Assembly: GCA_947176755.1 (NCBI GenBank)
Contig: CAMWRW010000001.1
Coordinates: 1 to 64,000 of the forward strand
Origin: an uncultured Porphyromonadaceae bacterium
Lineage (GTDB): Bacteria > Bacteroidota > Bacteroidia > Bacteroidales > Muribaculaceae
DNA length: 64,000 nt
Reading direction: 5' to 3'
Part shown: positions 49,468-59,524 of the stretch, piece after piece
How positions within the stretch are numbered: position 1 is the stretch's first letter
Layout of the letters: each line of letters begins with the position of its first letter
Position numbers and translations under genes: made by a program
Notes under the pieces: generated by a model
What the model was told of the DNA's origin: nothing
Seen by the model: only the letters and a program-made list of their open reading frames with translations
Database searches by the model: none

Positions 49468-50360
49468 ACAGGCATATCAAACGGGCATTAAAATATTTCC
49501 TCAATCACGGGTTAAGGTCAGTGATTGGAGACAAGGCGTTCCTCAAAGCCCGCTATAGACTCGAAATGGGGAAAAAACTTGATTTGTCGCATCCCGTCAC
49601 GATGAACGAGAAACTTCAATGGCTCAAACTTAACAATCGCCACGACGAGATGACCCTCATGGTCGACAAGATAAAGGTGAAGGATCTCGTTGCCGCCCGC
49701 ATAGGGAAGGAATATATTATCCCGACGCTCGCCGTGTGGGACAGGCCCGAAGATATTTCCCTTAAAGATCTTCCCGACCGCTTCGTGATAAAGACCAACC
49801 ATAGCGGAGGCAACACGGGAGTCATTGTTTGCAGCGACAAAAGGCGTGCGGACCTCGACGCGATAAGAGCCCGGATGGCCCGCTCCCTGAAATCTGATGA
49901 TATCTACAAGAGCTATGGAGAATGGCCCTACAAAAATGTGGAACGGAAGATATTTGCAGAAATGAACCTCGGAGAATCTCCCGTTGACTATAAGTTCTAT
50001 TGTTTCAATGGGAAAGCCGACAGCGTGATGCTATGCACGGAACGCTCCACAGGCCACCCGAAATTCTATTTCTTCGACAAGGACTGGAATCTCCGGCGTT
50101 ACAACAAACGCGGCAAGGAGGCTCCCGAAGGCTTCACGTTGCCGAAGCCGGAAGGAATGGACAAGATGTTTGAAATCGCGGCCAAACTATCCGAGGGAAT
50201 CCCGTTTGTAAGAGTCGACCTTTACAATGTCAACGGTAAAATCTATTTCGGAGAACTGACCTTCTTCCCAGCATCAGGTTTCGACGCCAACCGACTCCCC
50301 GAAACGGATGCCTATTTCGGCAACATGATCGACCTCTCGCTTGCTGTAAATGAGGAATGA
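49464..50360 (+). CDS. TupA-like ATP-grasp protein (second copy)
   Basis: 'VTMNEKLQWLKLNNRHDEMTLMVDKIKVKDLVAARIGKEYIIPTLAVWDRPEDISLKDLPDRFVIKTNHSGGNTGVIV'. Confidence 0.88.
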   Translation: MNRHIKRALKYFLNHGLRSVIGDKAFLKARYRLEMGKKLDLSHPVTMNEKLQWLKLNNRHDEMTLMVDKIKVKDLVAARIGKEYIIPTLAVWDRPEDISLKDLPDRFVIKTNHSGGNTGVIVCSDKRRADLDAIRARMARSLKSDDIYKSYGEWPYKNVERKIFAEMNLGESPVDYKFYCFNGKADSVMLCTERSTGHPKFYFFDKDWNLRRYNKRGKEAPEGFTLPKPEGMDKMFEIAAKLSEGIPFVRVDLYNVNGKIYFGELTFFPASGFDANRLPETDAYFGNMIDLSLAVNEE

Positions 50361-50387
50361 GGAATTAGGAATGGGGAATGGGGAATT

Positions 50388-50417
50388 TTGTGGGTTCATG
50401 GAATTTTTGTAATTTTG
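50388..50417 (+). promoter_or_regulatory. promoter upstream of the Wza-like gene
   Basis: TTG (50388-50390) - N19 - TAATTTTG (50410-50417). Confidence 0.7.
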
Positions 50418-50484
50418 CGGAAGCAAGATTCGGCGGGTCGTGTCCGGTCGGGTCCTCGAATTATCTAACCTTCCATCACTCTAT

Positions 50485-52893
50485 ATGAGACTACGTTATC
50501 TTTTTTCTGCAGGTCTGCTTGCCGTCGCTCTTCTCGCGGCTGCGATGACCGATGACGAGGTAATCAATTATATCCGCACCCAGTCAGCCAATGGCAAGAC
50601 CGACCAACAGATTGGTCAGGAGCTTATGGCGCAGGGTGTAAGCCAGGCTCAGGTCCGCCGGATCAAGGCTAAATATCAAGCCGACGGTTCGGAGGTTGTC
50701 GGCACTCCTGTTTCGGCCCAATCGGCGTCGCTGCAGGATAACGGTCGCAACACTCCCCCTGAAACAATGGGAGATAACACGGGGATGGTGGTTGATTCTT
50801 ACGCTCCGGCGGCAGAAGCGGCGGCCCGCGAAGTCTACGGTCACGACCTCTTCAATTCCCGCTCGCTCTCCTTTCAACCCAACAGCAACACGGCGACACC
50901 GCGTAACTACCGTCTCGGCCCCGGCGACGAAGTGATCATCGATGTCTGGGGAGCGTCGGAAGAACATCTCCGCCAGACAATCTCTCCCGAGGGCTCGATC
51001 ATGATTTCCCGCCTCGGTCCCGTCCATCTCAACGGCAAGACAATCGAAGAGGCCAACAAATATATCAAACAGCTCTTCGCCACGAAATATGCCGGCGTCG
51101 GCGACGACCAGACCGACATCAGCGTAAATCTGGGCGACATCCGCTCGATCCAGATCGACATCATGGGAGAGGTCTCAACTCCCGGCACATTCCAGCTGTC
51201 GCCCTTCTCGACCGTGTTCCATGCCCTCTACAATGCGGGAGGAATCAACAATATCGGCTCGATGCGAAACATCTACGTTCTCCGAAACGGTAAGCGTGTC
51301 GCCACGGTTGACATCTATGACTATCTCTTCAACGGCAAACAGACCGGCAACATACGCCTTCAGGAGGGCGACGTGATTATCGTGCCTCCCTACGAGCAGG
51401 TGGTCAGCATCTCGGGCAACGTGAAGCGCCCGATGTATTATGAGGTGAAGGATGGGGAGACAATGTCATCTCTGATTGAATATGCCGGAGGTTTCACGGG
51501 CGACGCCTATCAGGGGATGATCCGCCTGCAGCGCCAGAACGGAGCTGAAAACGAACTCTACAACATTGACCAAGGGGAATTTGCAAGCTATCGTCTTAAG
51601 GATGGCGATGTGGTGACGGTGGGCGAAGTGCTCGACCGGTTCTCCAACCGTGTCGAACTGAAGGGAGCCGTGACTCGCCCGGGCCTTTACGCCCTCGGCA
51701 ACGGCACGACAACCCTGATGGATCTCATCGGGAAAGCACAGGGATTTACGGACGACGCCTATCTCGGCCGCGCGCTTCTTTACCGCGAAGGCCCCGACCT
51801 GTCGCTGGAAGTCATCCCCCTCGATCTCAACGCCATCAAATCGGGATATGAAGCCGATATCGTCCTGCAGAAAAATGATGTGATCGAGATTGCCAGCGTG
51901 CAGCTGCTTGAGGAGAGGGGCGACTTCACGATCTTAGGAAAAGTGACCAACCCGGGCACATATTCTTACATGGCCAACACCACAGTGGAGGATCTGATTC
52001 TCCGCGCCGGCGGTCTGCGCGAGGGCGCATCTGCCGTGAGAGTCGACATCGCCCGCCGCATTGTAGACCCGAAGGCCATCAACGAAAATCAGCAGATTGC
52101 AGAAATATACACTGTCAACATCCTCGGGGGACTGGGAAGCAAACGCAACTCCGCAAGCGAGTTCGTCCTTAAGCCTTACGACCGCGTCACTGTCCGGACC
52201 TCCCCGGCCTATATGGCGCAGAAAACCGTTGCAATCAACGGAGAAGTAGTTTTCCCCGGTCAGTACACCCTGGCACGTCGCAACGAACGACTGTCGGAAC
52301 TCGTGAACCGTTCGGGCGGCCTCGTTGAAGGAGCCTATACGAAGGGTGCATATCTTCGCCGCAAACTGACCGATGATGAAATGCAGGAGCGCAGGAATGT
52401 GATTCGCGTCGCAATGCAGAATCAGAGTGCGGAGACCGACTCGATTTCTGAAGACAAACTGAATATTGCAACCAACTACACCGTCGGCATCGACCTTCCG
52501 AAGGCTCTCGCCAATCCGGGAAGCTCCTACGACCTCGTGCTGCAACCCGACGACGAACTGTTCGTGCCCGCCCAGCAGAGCACGGTCAAGATATCCGGAG
52601 AGGTGCTCTATCCCAACACGGTGGTCTACGAACCGGGTAAAAAAATCAGTTACTACGTCAACGAGGCCGGCGGCTACGGTCAGCAAGCTAAAAAGAACAA
52701 GACTTTCGTGATTTATATGAACGGACAGGTCGACAAGGTCGGACGAAACACGGTGATCGAGCCGGGAAGTCATATCATCGTGCCCTCGAAAGAGATGAAC
52801 GGTGCCAACTGGTGGGAGCGTATCATCCCGATGATCTCCGGATTAGGCTCCGTGGCAACTATGGCGGCAGCCCTCGCAAATCTGTTCAAGTAA
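50485..52893 (+). CDS. polysaccharide export outer-membrane protein (Wza-like, SLBB repeats)
   Basis: 'YRLGPGDEVIIDVWGASEEHLRQTISPEGSIMISRLGPVHLNGKTIEEANKYI'; repeated SLBB units. Start at MRLRYLFSAGLLAVALLAAA (signal peptide). Confidence 0.93.
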   Translation: MRLRYLFSAGLLAVALLAAAMTDDEVINYIRTQSANGKTDQQIGQELMAQGVSQAQVRRIKAKYQADGSEVVGTPVSAQSASLQDNGRNTPPETMGDNTGMVVDSYAPAAEAAAREVYGHDLFNSRSLSFQPNSNTATPRNYRLGPGDEVIIDVWGASEEHLRQTISPEGSIMISRLGPVHLNGKTIEEANKYIKQLFATKYAGVGDDQTDISVNLGDIRSIQIDIMGEVSTPGTFQLSPFSTVFHALYNAGGINNIGSMRNIYVLRNGKRVATVDIYDYLFNGKQTGNIRLQEGDVIIVPPYEQVVSISGNVKRPMYYEVKDGETMSSLIEYAGGFTGDAYQGMIRLQRQNGAENELYNIDQGEFASYRLKDGDVVTVGEVLDRFSNRVELKGAVTRPGLYALGNGTTTLMDLIGKAQGFTDDAYLGRALLYREGPDLSLEVIPLDLNAIKSGYEADIVLQKNDVIEIASVQLLEERGDFTILGKVTNPGTYSYMANTTVEDLILRAGGLREGASAVRVDIARRIVDPKAINENQQIAEIYTVNILGGLGSKRNSASEFVLKPYDRVTVRTSPAYMAQKTVAINGEVVFPGQYTLARRNERLSELVNRSGGLVEGAYTKGAYLRRKLTDDEMQERRNVIRVAMQNQSAETDSISEDKLNIATNYTVGIDLPKALANPGSSYDLVLQPDDELFVPAQQSTVKISGEVLYPNTVVYEPGKKISYYVNEAGGYGQQAKKNKTFVIYMNGQVDKVGRNTVIEPGSHIIVPSKEMNGANWWERIIPMISGLGSVATMAAALANLFK

Positions 52894-52908
52894 AAATAGT
52901 GTAGCGTC

Positions 52909-54021
52909 ATGACACATTCCGATTCAGATAATATCACCAACGAGGAGAACAAATCAAATGAAGGTTTCGACCTGATCGAGGCTTTAAAGGCAATATGGAA
53001 AGGACGCAAACTTGTGTTCATCTCCTGCGGAATTGCCTTCGTGATCTCCTTAATCATCGCTTTCAGTATTCCGAAAGAATATACGACCAATGTTGTCCTC
53101 GCCCCTGAATCGTCGGATAACAAAAGCGTGACCGGAGGGCTCAGTGCATTGGCAGCTGCAGCAGGAGTTGGCTTGGGTTCAAGTCAGGATGCAGTCTATC
53201 CCAAACTCTATCCGGAAATTATGAAGTCGCTTCCCTTTGTCGTTTCCCTCTTCGACGTGGAAGTGAAGACCTCGGAAAATCAGGAAGTGACCGTTAAGGA
53301 ATATCTTGAGAATGACATCAAGAGTCCTTGGTGGAGCGTGATTACCAATCTTCCCCGGAATATTATCGGAGCTTTATCATCCGACAATAATTCCGACGCA
53401 GTCGGAGGAGACGCCACAAAGGGTCCGGATCCATTCAAACTTTCGAGAAAGGAAACGATGCTGGCCCGTACCATTCAAGGCCGCGTTACGGGAATGTTTG
53501 ACAGAAAGACGTCAATCGTGACGATTTCCGTGACCATGCAGGACCCGATGGTGGCCGCTATGCTCGCTGACACGGCTGTGAACCACCTCCGCGAATATGT
53601 AACCAACTACCGCACGTCGAAGGCCCGCAAAGATATGGAATATCTTGAGCAGCTCAATAATGAAGCCCGCGCCAATTACTATGCCGCCCAGCAGCGTTTC
53701 GCCGATTATCTCGACACGCACCAGGGAATTGTGCTGAATTCGGCCCGGACTGTTCGCGACAGACTGGAAAACGAGGCAATGGTGGCCTTCAATCTCTATA
53801 ATCAGACAACTCAGCAACTGCAGCTTGCTAAAGCAAAGGTGCAGGAGGAGACTCCGGTCTTCGCCGTGATCACTCCGTCGACCGTTGCCCTCAAGCCCTC
53901 GGCCCCGCGAAAGGGCTGGATCATCGTCGGCCTGACTTTCCTCACTTTTGTCGGCTCATGCTGCTGGATTCTCTTCATCAGCCCAATACTCAATCAAAAG
54001 CGAACCAAGAAAGAGGCTTAA
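52909..54021 (+). CDS. Wzz/chain-length determinant protein
   Basis: 'IEALKAIWKGRKLVFISCGIAFVISLIIAFSIPKEYTTNVVLAPE'; coiled-coil; C-terminal TM. Confidence 0.92.
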   Translation: MTHSDSDNITNEENKSNEGFDLIEALKAIWKGRKLVFISCGIAFVISLIIAFSIPKEYTTNVVLAPESSDNKSVTGGLSALAAAAGVGLGSSQDAVYPKLYPEIMKSLPFVVSLFDVEVKTSENQEVTVKEYLENDIKSPWWSVITNLPRNIIGALSSDNNSDAVGGDATKGPDPFKLSRKETMLARTIQGRVTGMFDRKTSIVTISVTMQDPMVAAMLADTAVNHLREYVTNYRTSKARKDMEYLEQLNNEARANYYAAQQRFADYLDTHQGIVLNSARTVRDRLENEAMVAFNLYNQTTQQLQLAKAKVQEETPVFAVITPSTVALKPSAPRKGWIIVGLTFLTFVGSCCWILFISPILNQKRTKKEA

Positions 54022-54027
54022 TCCCGG

Positions 54028-55086
54028 ATGCGACACGCACACGTTAACGAGAGCCACTTGCGACGCGATCTGACGCGCCTTTTCACAGCTTTTCTATTGG
54101 CTCTTCCGACAGCATTTTTTCCTCTTCAGGCACGCGACCTGGGGGATATGCTCAATGATGTGGCCAATTCGATGTCGGCCGCAGTCTTCGCAGAGAGTTT
54201 TGACCTTGACGGGATAGCATCCTCCATGTCCGGGAATCAACCCTCCGCAGCCTCCGGCGGATCCTTCGACTTCGACCGGATCGCAAACTCCATGTCAGGC
54301 GGCCGCACAAGCGAATTCGACGGGGTTGCCGAAGCGATGTCAATTACCGGCACACTCGACTTCGTCTCCAACGCTTTCTCCGGATCTTCCAATAATTATC
54401 TGACCACTTACGGTCCGGGCCGGACAGGCCAAGGTCATTCCGCGATGCTCCCTGCCGGATCGCTGCTTCCGATCTCGGGAGTGATTACGTCGCGTTTCGG
54501 CTGGCGCCCGCGATTCAACAGAATGCACAAGGGAGTGGATATCGCCCTGCATATCGGCGACACGGTCCGCGCGGCAGTCTCCGGACGGGTGGCCCGCGTC
54601 GATACCGACCCGAAAGGGTATGGTCTTTTCGTTGTGCTCACACATGAGAACGGGCTGGAAACAAGATATGCCCACCTTAGTCAATCCCTCGTCTGGACCG
54701 GGCAAATGATTGCCGCCGGCGAACCGCTTGCATTGGGAGGGAATACGGGAAATTCAACCGGGCCGCATCTTCACTTTGAAACTCGCGTGAACGGCACGGC
54801 AGTTGACCCGACGACCATGTTTGATTTCACACGTCCCGGCGGCGCCGTGGAAGATAACGGAATTTATGCCGGCGGCCATTACTCCGGCAACCGGACATGG
54901 TTGGCTTCCTCTTCAACAAAAGCCCCGAAACAATCTGCCGACCGTTCGACGTATGTGGTTAAAATCGGAGACACGGTGCAGTCCGTGGCCCGCACGGCCG
55001 GTATTTCCGTGCTTACCCTTTGCCGGCTCAATATGCTCTCGACTTACGAGGCTCTCGAACCGGGCAGGATGCTCAGGTTGCGCTGA
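54028..55086 (+). CDS. M23-family peptidase with LysM-like C-terminus
   Basis: 'SRFGWRPRFNRMHKGVDIALHIGDTVRAAVSGRV', 'TGNSTGPHLHFETRVNG'; 'YVVKIGDTVQSVARTAGISVLTLCRLN'. Confidence 0.93.
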   Translation: MRHAHVNESHLRRDLTRLFTAFLLALPTAFFPLQARDLGDMLNDVANSMSAAVFAESFDLDGIASSMSGNQPSAASGGSFDFDRIANSMSGGRTSEFDGVAEAMSITGTLDFVSNAFSGSSNNYLTTYGPGRTGQGHSAMLPAGSLLPISGVITSRFGWRPRFNRMHKGVDIALHIGDTVRAAVSGRVARVDTDPKGYGLFVVLTHENGLETRYAHLSQSLVWTGQMIAAGEPLALGGNTGNSTGPHLHFETRVNGTAVDPTTMFDFTRPGGAVEDNGIYAGGHYSGNRTWLASSSTKAPKQSADRSTYVVKIGDTVQSVARTAGISVLTLCRLNMLSTYEALEPGRMLRLR

Positions 55087-55126
55087 TTTCTTTAGCCATT
55101 ACAAGTTCACTTCAGCCATTACAAAC

Positions 55127-56089
55127 TCAATCCTTCCTTTTTTCAACAATCTTATTTGCGGACTCCGCGCTGACTGACGTCGCTTCTTGCGGCGTTTTTC
55201 TTTCCGAACGCTCGACAAGGAACACCGATACGAGCATCAGCAGGATCGCGAGAATCTGCCACCAGGAGAACAGATCCTGACCCAGGATATAGCTGGCGAT
55301 CGCGGCCACGATTAGAATCAGGTCGCCATAGAGAGAAACGACCGTGGCGGGAAGTATCTTCAAGGCGAAGTCCTGAAGCAGATAAGAAAGGAAGCTCGGG
55401 AAAATCAGGACGAAAAGCAAAACGAGCATAGGAACGGAGAAAATGTTCTGATGAAGCACGGGGGCATCCCAACCCGTGAAGCATACGACCACGGCGGCCG
55501 CAACCGCGCCTCCGAAGAATGTCCATTTCGACACTGTCGCCGCGCTGAGCCGCTTGAGATAGATCTTCTCGATCACGAGATATGCCGAATACAGCACGGC
55601 CGACATAAGGCAGAACATGTTCCCCTTGAAAGGATCGGAAGCCACAGCCGACGACTTCTGGGTCAGCACGCAAAGCATCGCCCCACCGAAACCGATAAGA
55701 ATGCCGAGGACTTTTCCGACGGTCGCTTTCTCCGTGCGCAGGCAGAGACAGATGATAAACACGAAGACGGGCTGCAGACTGATAAAAATGGAAGAAGAGA
55801 TTGGAGTCGTGTAACTCAATCCTTCCAGCAACGACCACATATATCCGAACACGAACACCAGTCCGATTGCGAAAAGAGCCGCGATATCCCTGAAACGGGC
55901 TTTAGGTTCTTTTTTATGCCGGAAGAAACCCCAGATCCAGAAAAGCAACGAACCGATTCCGAGACGGAGCACAACGCCCGACATGGCATTCATCCAGCCG
56001 GGAAGAAGGTAGCGGAGAGCATTCTCGTTAAGGCCTGAGAACGTCTTGGCCGCAAACATATATAGATTGCCTTTTAGTTTTGACTGCAT
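55127..56089 (-). CDS. EamA/DMT family transporter
   Basis: Two EamA halves; start placed at MQSKLKGNLYMFAAK (56089). Confidence 0.88.
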   Translation of the reverse strand: MQSKLKGNLYMFAAKTFSGLNENALRYLLPGWMNAMSGVVLRLGIGSLLFWIWGFFRHKKEPKARFRDIAALFAIGLVFVFGYMWSLLEGLSYTTPISSSIFISLQPVFVFIICLCLRTEKATVGKVLGILIGFGGAMLCVLTQKSSAVASDPFKGNMFCLMSAVLYSAYLVIEKIYLKRLSAATVSKWTFFGGAVAAAVVVCFTGWDAPVLHQNIFSVPMLVLLFVLIFPSFLSYLLQDFALKILPATVVSLYGDLILIVAAIASYILGQDLFSWWQILAILLMLVSVFLVERSERKTPQEATSVSAESANKIVEKRKD

Positions 56090-56160
56090 ACTTGTATAAC
56101 CGCACTTCCCGACGATAAGTTTACAAGAAGCACACGACAACAGGATACGCTTTAAATAAT

Positions 56161-56190
56161 TTGGATTTAGGTAAAAAAATGTTAACTTTG
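56161..56190 (+). promoter_or_regulatory. promoter upstream of the WecA-like gene
   Basis: TTG (56161-56163) - N19 - TAACTTTG (56183-56190). Confidence 0.75.
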
Positions 56191-56269
56191 CAATTAAATC
56201 TAATGGGGAGGGCATTTTCCCTTAGAATCTCTCCCGACATGAACAACAACTGATTACGACCTTATTATA

Positions 56270-57376
56270 ATGAATGTCTGGTTAATTAACTGCTTGGCAG
56301 TATGGCTGCTGAGTATAGTGCTGAGTGGATTCGTGATCCCTCAGATCTTGCTTATTGCTTTCAGGAAGAAACTTTTTGATGTTCCCGACGAACGAAAGAT
56401 CCACAAAAGCCTTGTGCCCCGCCTCGGCGGCATCTCTTTCGTGCCGGTAATCATGTTCTCGCTGGTGCTTCTCTTAGGTATCGGCATCCTGCTTGACGAG
56501 GGAATCGCCCCGGCTTTCGGCAACGCGGCCCTTTCCCTCTCGTTCGGCTTCTGCGGGCTCATGCTTCTCTTTCTGGTAGGCATTGCCGACGATCTTATCG
56601 GAATCAAATACCGCGCGAAATTCGTAGCCCAGATTTTCTGCGGCATCATGTTTATCTGCGGAGGAGTGTGGCTCGATGACTTCCACGGACTTCTCGGCAT
56701 CAACGAACTTCCGGAATGGATCGGCTGGCCATTGACGATTCTTGTCGTGATTTATATTGTCAACTCGATCAATCTTATCGACGGTATCGACGGGCTCGCT
56801 TCCGGACTGTCGGGAATCGCCTGCCTCTATTTCGGCGTGATGTTCTTCCTGATGGAGAGCTATGTGCTGTCGATGCTTGCGCTCGCCACACTCGGCGTGC
56901 TGATTCCGTTCTTTTATTTTAATGTGTTCGGCGACGCACGCAAACGAAAGAAGATTTTCATGGGCGACACGGGAGCCCTCACAATCGGCATGATCCTCTG
57001 TTTCCTCGCCCTGCAGATGGCCTCGGTGGAGAAAGTGTCGTTCAGCTCGGCTAACCCTTTCATCCTCGCATTCGCTCCGCTGATCGTGCCCTGCTTCGAT
57101 GTCATCCGCGTGTATCTTCATCGCGTCCGCAACGGAAAGAACCCCTTCCTTCCCGACAAGAACCATATCCATCACAAACTGCTGGCAATCGGCATGCCGC
57201 AGCGAATGGCTATGGTGTCGATTCTTTCCGTATCGCTCGCTCTCACCCTGCTGAATATCTGGCTCTCGATATATATCAACATCAACATTCTTTTGATTAT
57301 CGACATCCTGATCTGGGTTGCAATCAATATCTGGCTATCACGTCGCGCGGCTGCCCACCCGGCCGTTGACGCCTGA
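56270..57376 (+). CDS. undecaprenyl-phosphate sugar-1-phosphate transferase (MraY/WecA family)
   Basis: 'VPDERKIHKSLVPRLGGISF', 'GIADDLIGIKYRAKF', 'NSINLIDGIDGLASGLSGIA', 'DKNHIHHKLLAIG'. Confidence 0.95.
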   Translation: MNVWLINCLAVWLLSIVLSGFVIPQILLIAFRKKLFDVPDERKIHKSLVPRLGGISFVPVIMFSLVLLLGIGILLDEGIAPAFGNAALSLSFGFCGLMLLFLVGIADDLIGIKYRAKFVAQIFCGIMFICGGVWLDDFHGLLGINELPEWIGWPLTILVVIYIVNSINLIDGIDGLASGLSGIACLYFGVMFFLMESYVLSMLALATLGVLIPFFYFNVFGDARKRKKIFMGDTGALTIGMILCFLALQMASVEKVSFSSANPFILAFAPLIVPCFDVIRVYLHRVRNGKNPFLPDKNHIHHKLLAIGMPQRMAMVSILSVSLALTLLNIWLSIYININILLIIDILIWVAINIWLSRRAAAHPAVDA

Positions 57377-57393
57377 GCCTCCCGATAGCATAT

Positions 57394-57440
57394 ATAAAAA
57401 TATCGCAAGTCCCGACTCCGGAACTTGCGATATTTTTATA
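57394..57440. terminator. rho-independent terminator
   Basis: aaaaatatcgcaagt-cccgactccgga-acttgcgatattttt. Confidence 0.88.
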
Positions 57441-57725
57441 TATCTGTTTATGAGTTTATCTGTGGATAGGCTTATCTGTGGTAAACCCATAAACTCCACC
57501 ACACCCGCACGGCTGCAAATGAACTGTAAGAATGTCGAGGTTGTTAAAATTAATGAATTTATTCTTCTTCCTGTCTGCATAACATCCCGGCGGCAGCGCC
57601 TGCGAATTGTAATCATGGCGGAGATAGCGGCCATTTCGCTTTAGAAAGCCCGGAATTGAAAGAATTGTTCGCTTATACTAACATACTTTTATCTACTGAT
57701 CATATACTAATATACTCCCGAAGAT

Positions 57726-59414
57726 ATGTTTGATATATTGCGCGAATATCCGACTCTCGCCCTATTACTCACCGTCGGCCTCGGCTTCCTGATCGGGCGC
57801 ATCAAGATCGGCAATTTCTCTCTTGGTCCTGTCACATCGGTACTTATTGTCGGTATCGTCGTAGGACAACTCGACATTCCCATGTCAGGACCGGTGAAAA
57901 TGCTCTTCTTTATGCTGTTTCTTTTCTCGATCGGCTATAGCGTGGGGCCCGACTTTTTCAGGTCTTTGAAGGGAAGCGGAGGGCGTCAGGCCCTGTTTGC
58001 CGTCTGCATGAGCACGGTTATTTTCCTGACTGTACTCGGAATGGCCAAACTATTTTCTTACACGAAAGGGGAAACAGTCGGACTATTTTCCGGCTCCGAG
58101 ACATGTTCGGCCCTTTTGGGCGTCGGAAGCGAATCTATCTCCAGATTACCCTGGCCCAAGGCGAAGATTGATCAGGAGGTCAACATTATTCCGGTTTGCT
58201 ATGCCGTGACATATATATTCGGCACGCTCGGGACCGTTATACTCCTCGGGAATTTCGGACCTGCGCTTTTGGGAGGAAAAGAGAAAGTAAAGCGGCAGAC
58301 GGCCGAACTGGAAAAGGAACTGAACATGACCGAGGGTTCGACAGACCCTTCTAAGGTGAAAGCTCTTCGGGCTGTGGCCTATCGCGCTTACATCGTAAGC
58401 GATTCTTTCTTTTCCGAACCGAGAAGTGTCAGCGAGACGGAGGTCCGGTTTCATAATAAGGGACTTGCAATATTTCTGGACCGCATCCGCCACAAAGGAC
58501 AGATTTCACTTCCCCACTATGACGACATGATTTCCTTGGGAGATGAGGTCGTGTTATGCGGACCGAGGGAGAGCGTGGTCGCTGCCGGTGAATATATAGG
58601 GAAAGAGACGGCCAACGGCGATTTGCTTGACTATCCTCTCGACAGAGTCGGGATCGTCGTGGCAAAGAAAGAATTCATCGGCAACCCTCTCCATGAGTTG
58701 CGCCGGAGTAAACGCCTTGAGGGAGTTGTGATTCGCGACGCGATGCGCGATGGAGAGGTTCTCGAGATTAAGAGCGACACCGTTTTTCAACATGGCGACC
58801 GTCTCACTATCCTCGGCCAATCTCAGCGTCTTAAGAAAGCGGCCCGGCATATCGGCCATATCGACCGGCCCTCTTCCCAGAACGACATAATGTTCATTAT
58901 GCTCGCCATCTTTATCGGGGGACTCTTCGGCGCGATGAGCTTCTGGATCGGCAGCATTCCGGTGAGCTTCGGCACGTCGGGGGGCGCACTGGTGGCCGGA
59001 CTCTTGTTCGGCTGGTTGCGTTCACGCCGCCCAACCTACGGGAATATCGCCCCCGGGGCGCTCGACCTGATGAATAAGTTAGGACTGAACGTCTTTATCG
59101 CCGTTGTCGGGATTGAGGCTGCCCCTTCGTTTATAGCAGGTCTGAAGTCTGTTGGGCCGATGCTTTTGGTAATAGGGGCGTTATGCACGCTAATTCCGCT
59201 TTTCGTCGGTCTTTTCCTCGGCCACAAAGTGTTCAAATTCAATCCTGCGATCACATTGGGATGTTGCTGCGGCACACGCACCTGCACCGCCGCCTTGGGA
59301 GCCGTCCAATCGGCCATCGGCAGTTCGTTGCCCGCAATCGGATACACGGTGACTTACGCCGTCTCCAATCTGCTGCTTGTCCTCTGGGGAGTTGTGACGG
59401 TAATTCTTGTCTGA
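57726..59414 (+). CDS. AspT/YidE/YbjL-family putative transporter with RCK_C domains
   Basis: Duplicated membrane halves, 'FFMLFLFSIGYSVGPDFFRSLKGSGGRQALFAV', central TrkA-C-like regions, 'PAITLGCCCGTRTCTAALGAVQ'. Confidence 0.92.
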   Translation: MFDILREYPTLALLLTVGLGFLIGRIKIGNFSLGPVTSVLIVGIVVGQLDIPMSGPVKMLFFMLFLFSIGYSVGPDFFRSLKGSGGRQALFAVCMSTVIFLTVLGMAKLFSYTKGETVGLFSGSETCSALLGVGSESISRLPWPKAKIDQEVNIIPVCYAVTYIFGTLGTVILLGNFGPALLGGKEKVKRQTAELEKELNMTEGSTDPSKVKALRAVAYRAYIVSDSFFSEPRSVSETEVRFHNKGLAIFLDRIRHKGQISLPHYDDMISLGDEVVLCGPRESVVAAGEYIGKETANGDLLDYPLDRVGIVVAKKEFIGNPLHELRRSKRLEGVVIRDAMRDGEVLEIKSDTVFQHGDRLTILGQSQRLKKAARHIGHIDRPSSQNDIMFIMLAIFIGGLFGAMSFWIGSIPVSFGTSGGALVAGLLFGWLRSRRPTYGNIAPGALDLMNKLGLNVFIAVVGIEAAPSFIAGLKSVGPMLLVIGALCTLIPLFVGLFLGHKVFKFNPAITLGCCCGTRTCTAALGAVQSAIGSSLPAIGYTVTYAVSNLLLVLWGVVTVILV

Positions 59415-59425
59415 GGATAACGTGA

Positions 59426-59474
59426 GATAAAAATTACCCTGCCGCCTTCTGATAGGCAGCAGGGGTTCTATTTC
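59426..59474. terminator. bidirectional terminator between convergent genes
   Basis: ataaaaattaccctgccgcct-tctgat-aggcagcaggggttctattt. Confidence 0.7.
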
Positions 59475-59524
59475 AGGTTCAGAGTTGCCACGCCACGGAA
59501 CGGACCGAGCGAGACAAGAGAGGA

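Noticed and set aside
50371-50385. (GGAAT/GGGAAT)n low-complexity stretch before the Wza-like gene
   Set aside because: Short simple repeat; no support for function beyond proximity to the promoter.
51934-52773. 279-aa minus-strand ORF opposite the Wza-like gene
   Set aside because: Antisense shadow; the SLBB protein on the plus strand is clear.
55451-56038. 195-aa plus-strand ORF opposite the EamA transporter
   Set aside because: Antisense shadow with biased composition.
57660-57725. AT-rich 'atactaacatactt...atactaatatact' direct repeats upstream of the transporter
   Set aside because: Too short and AT-rich to call as an operator without comparative data.
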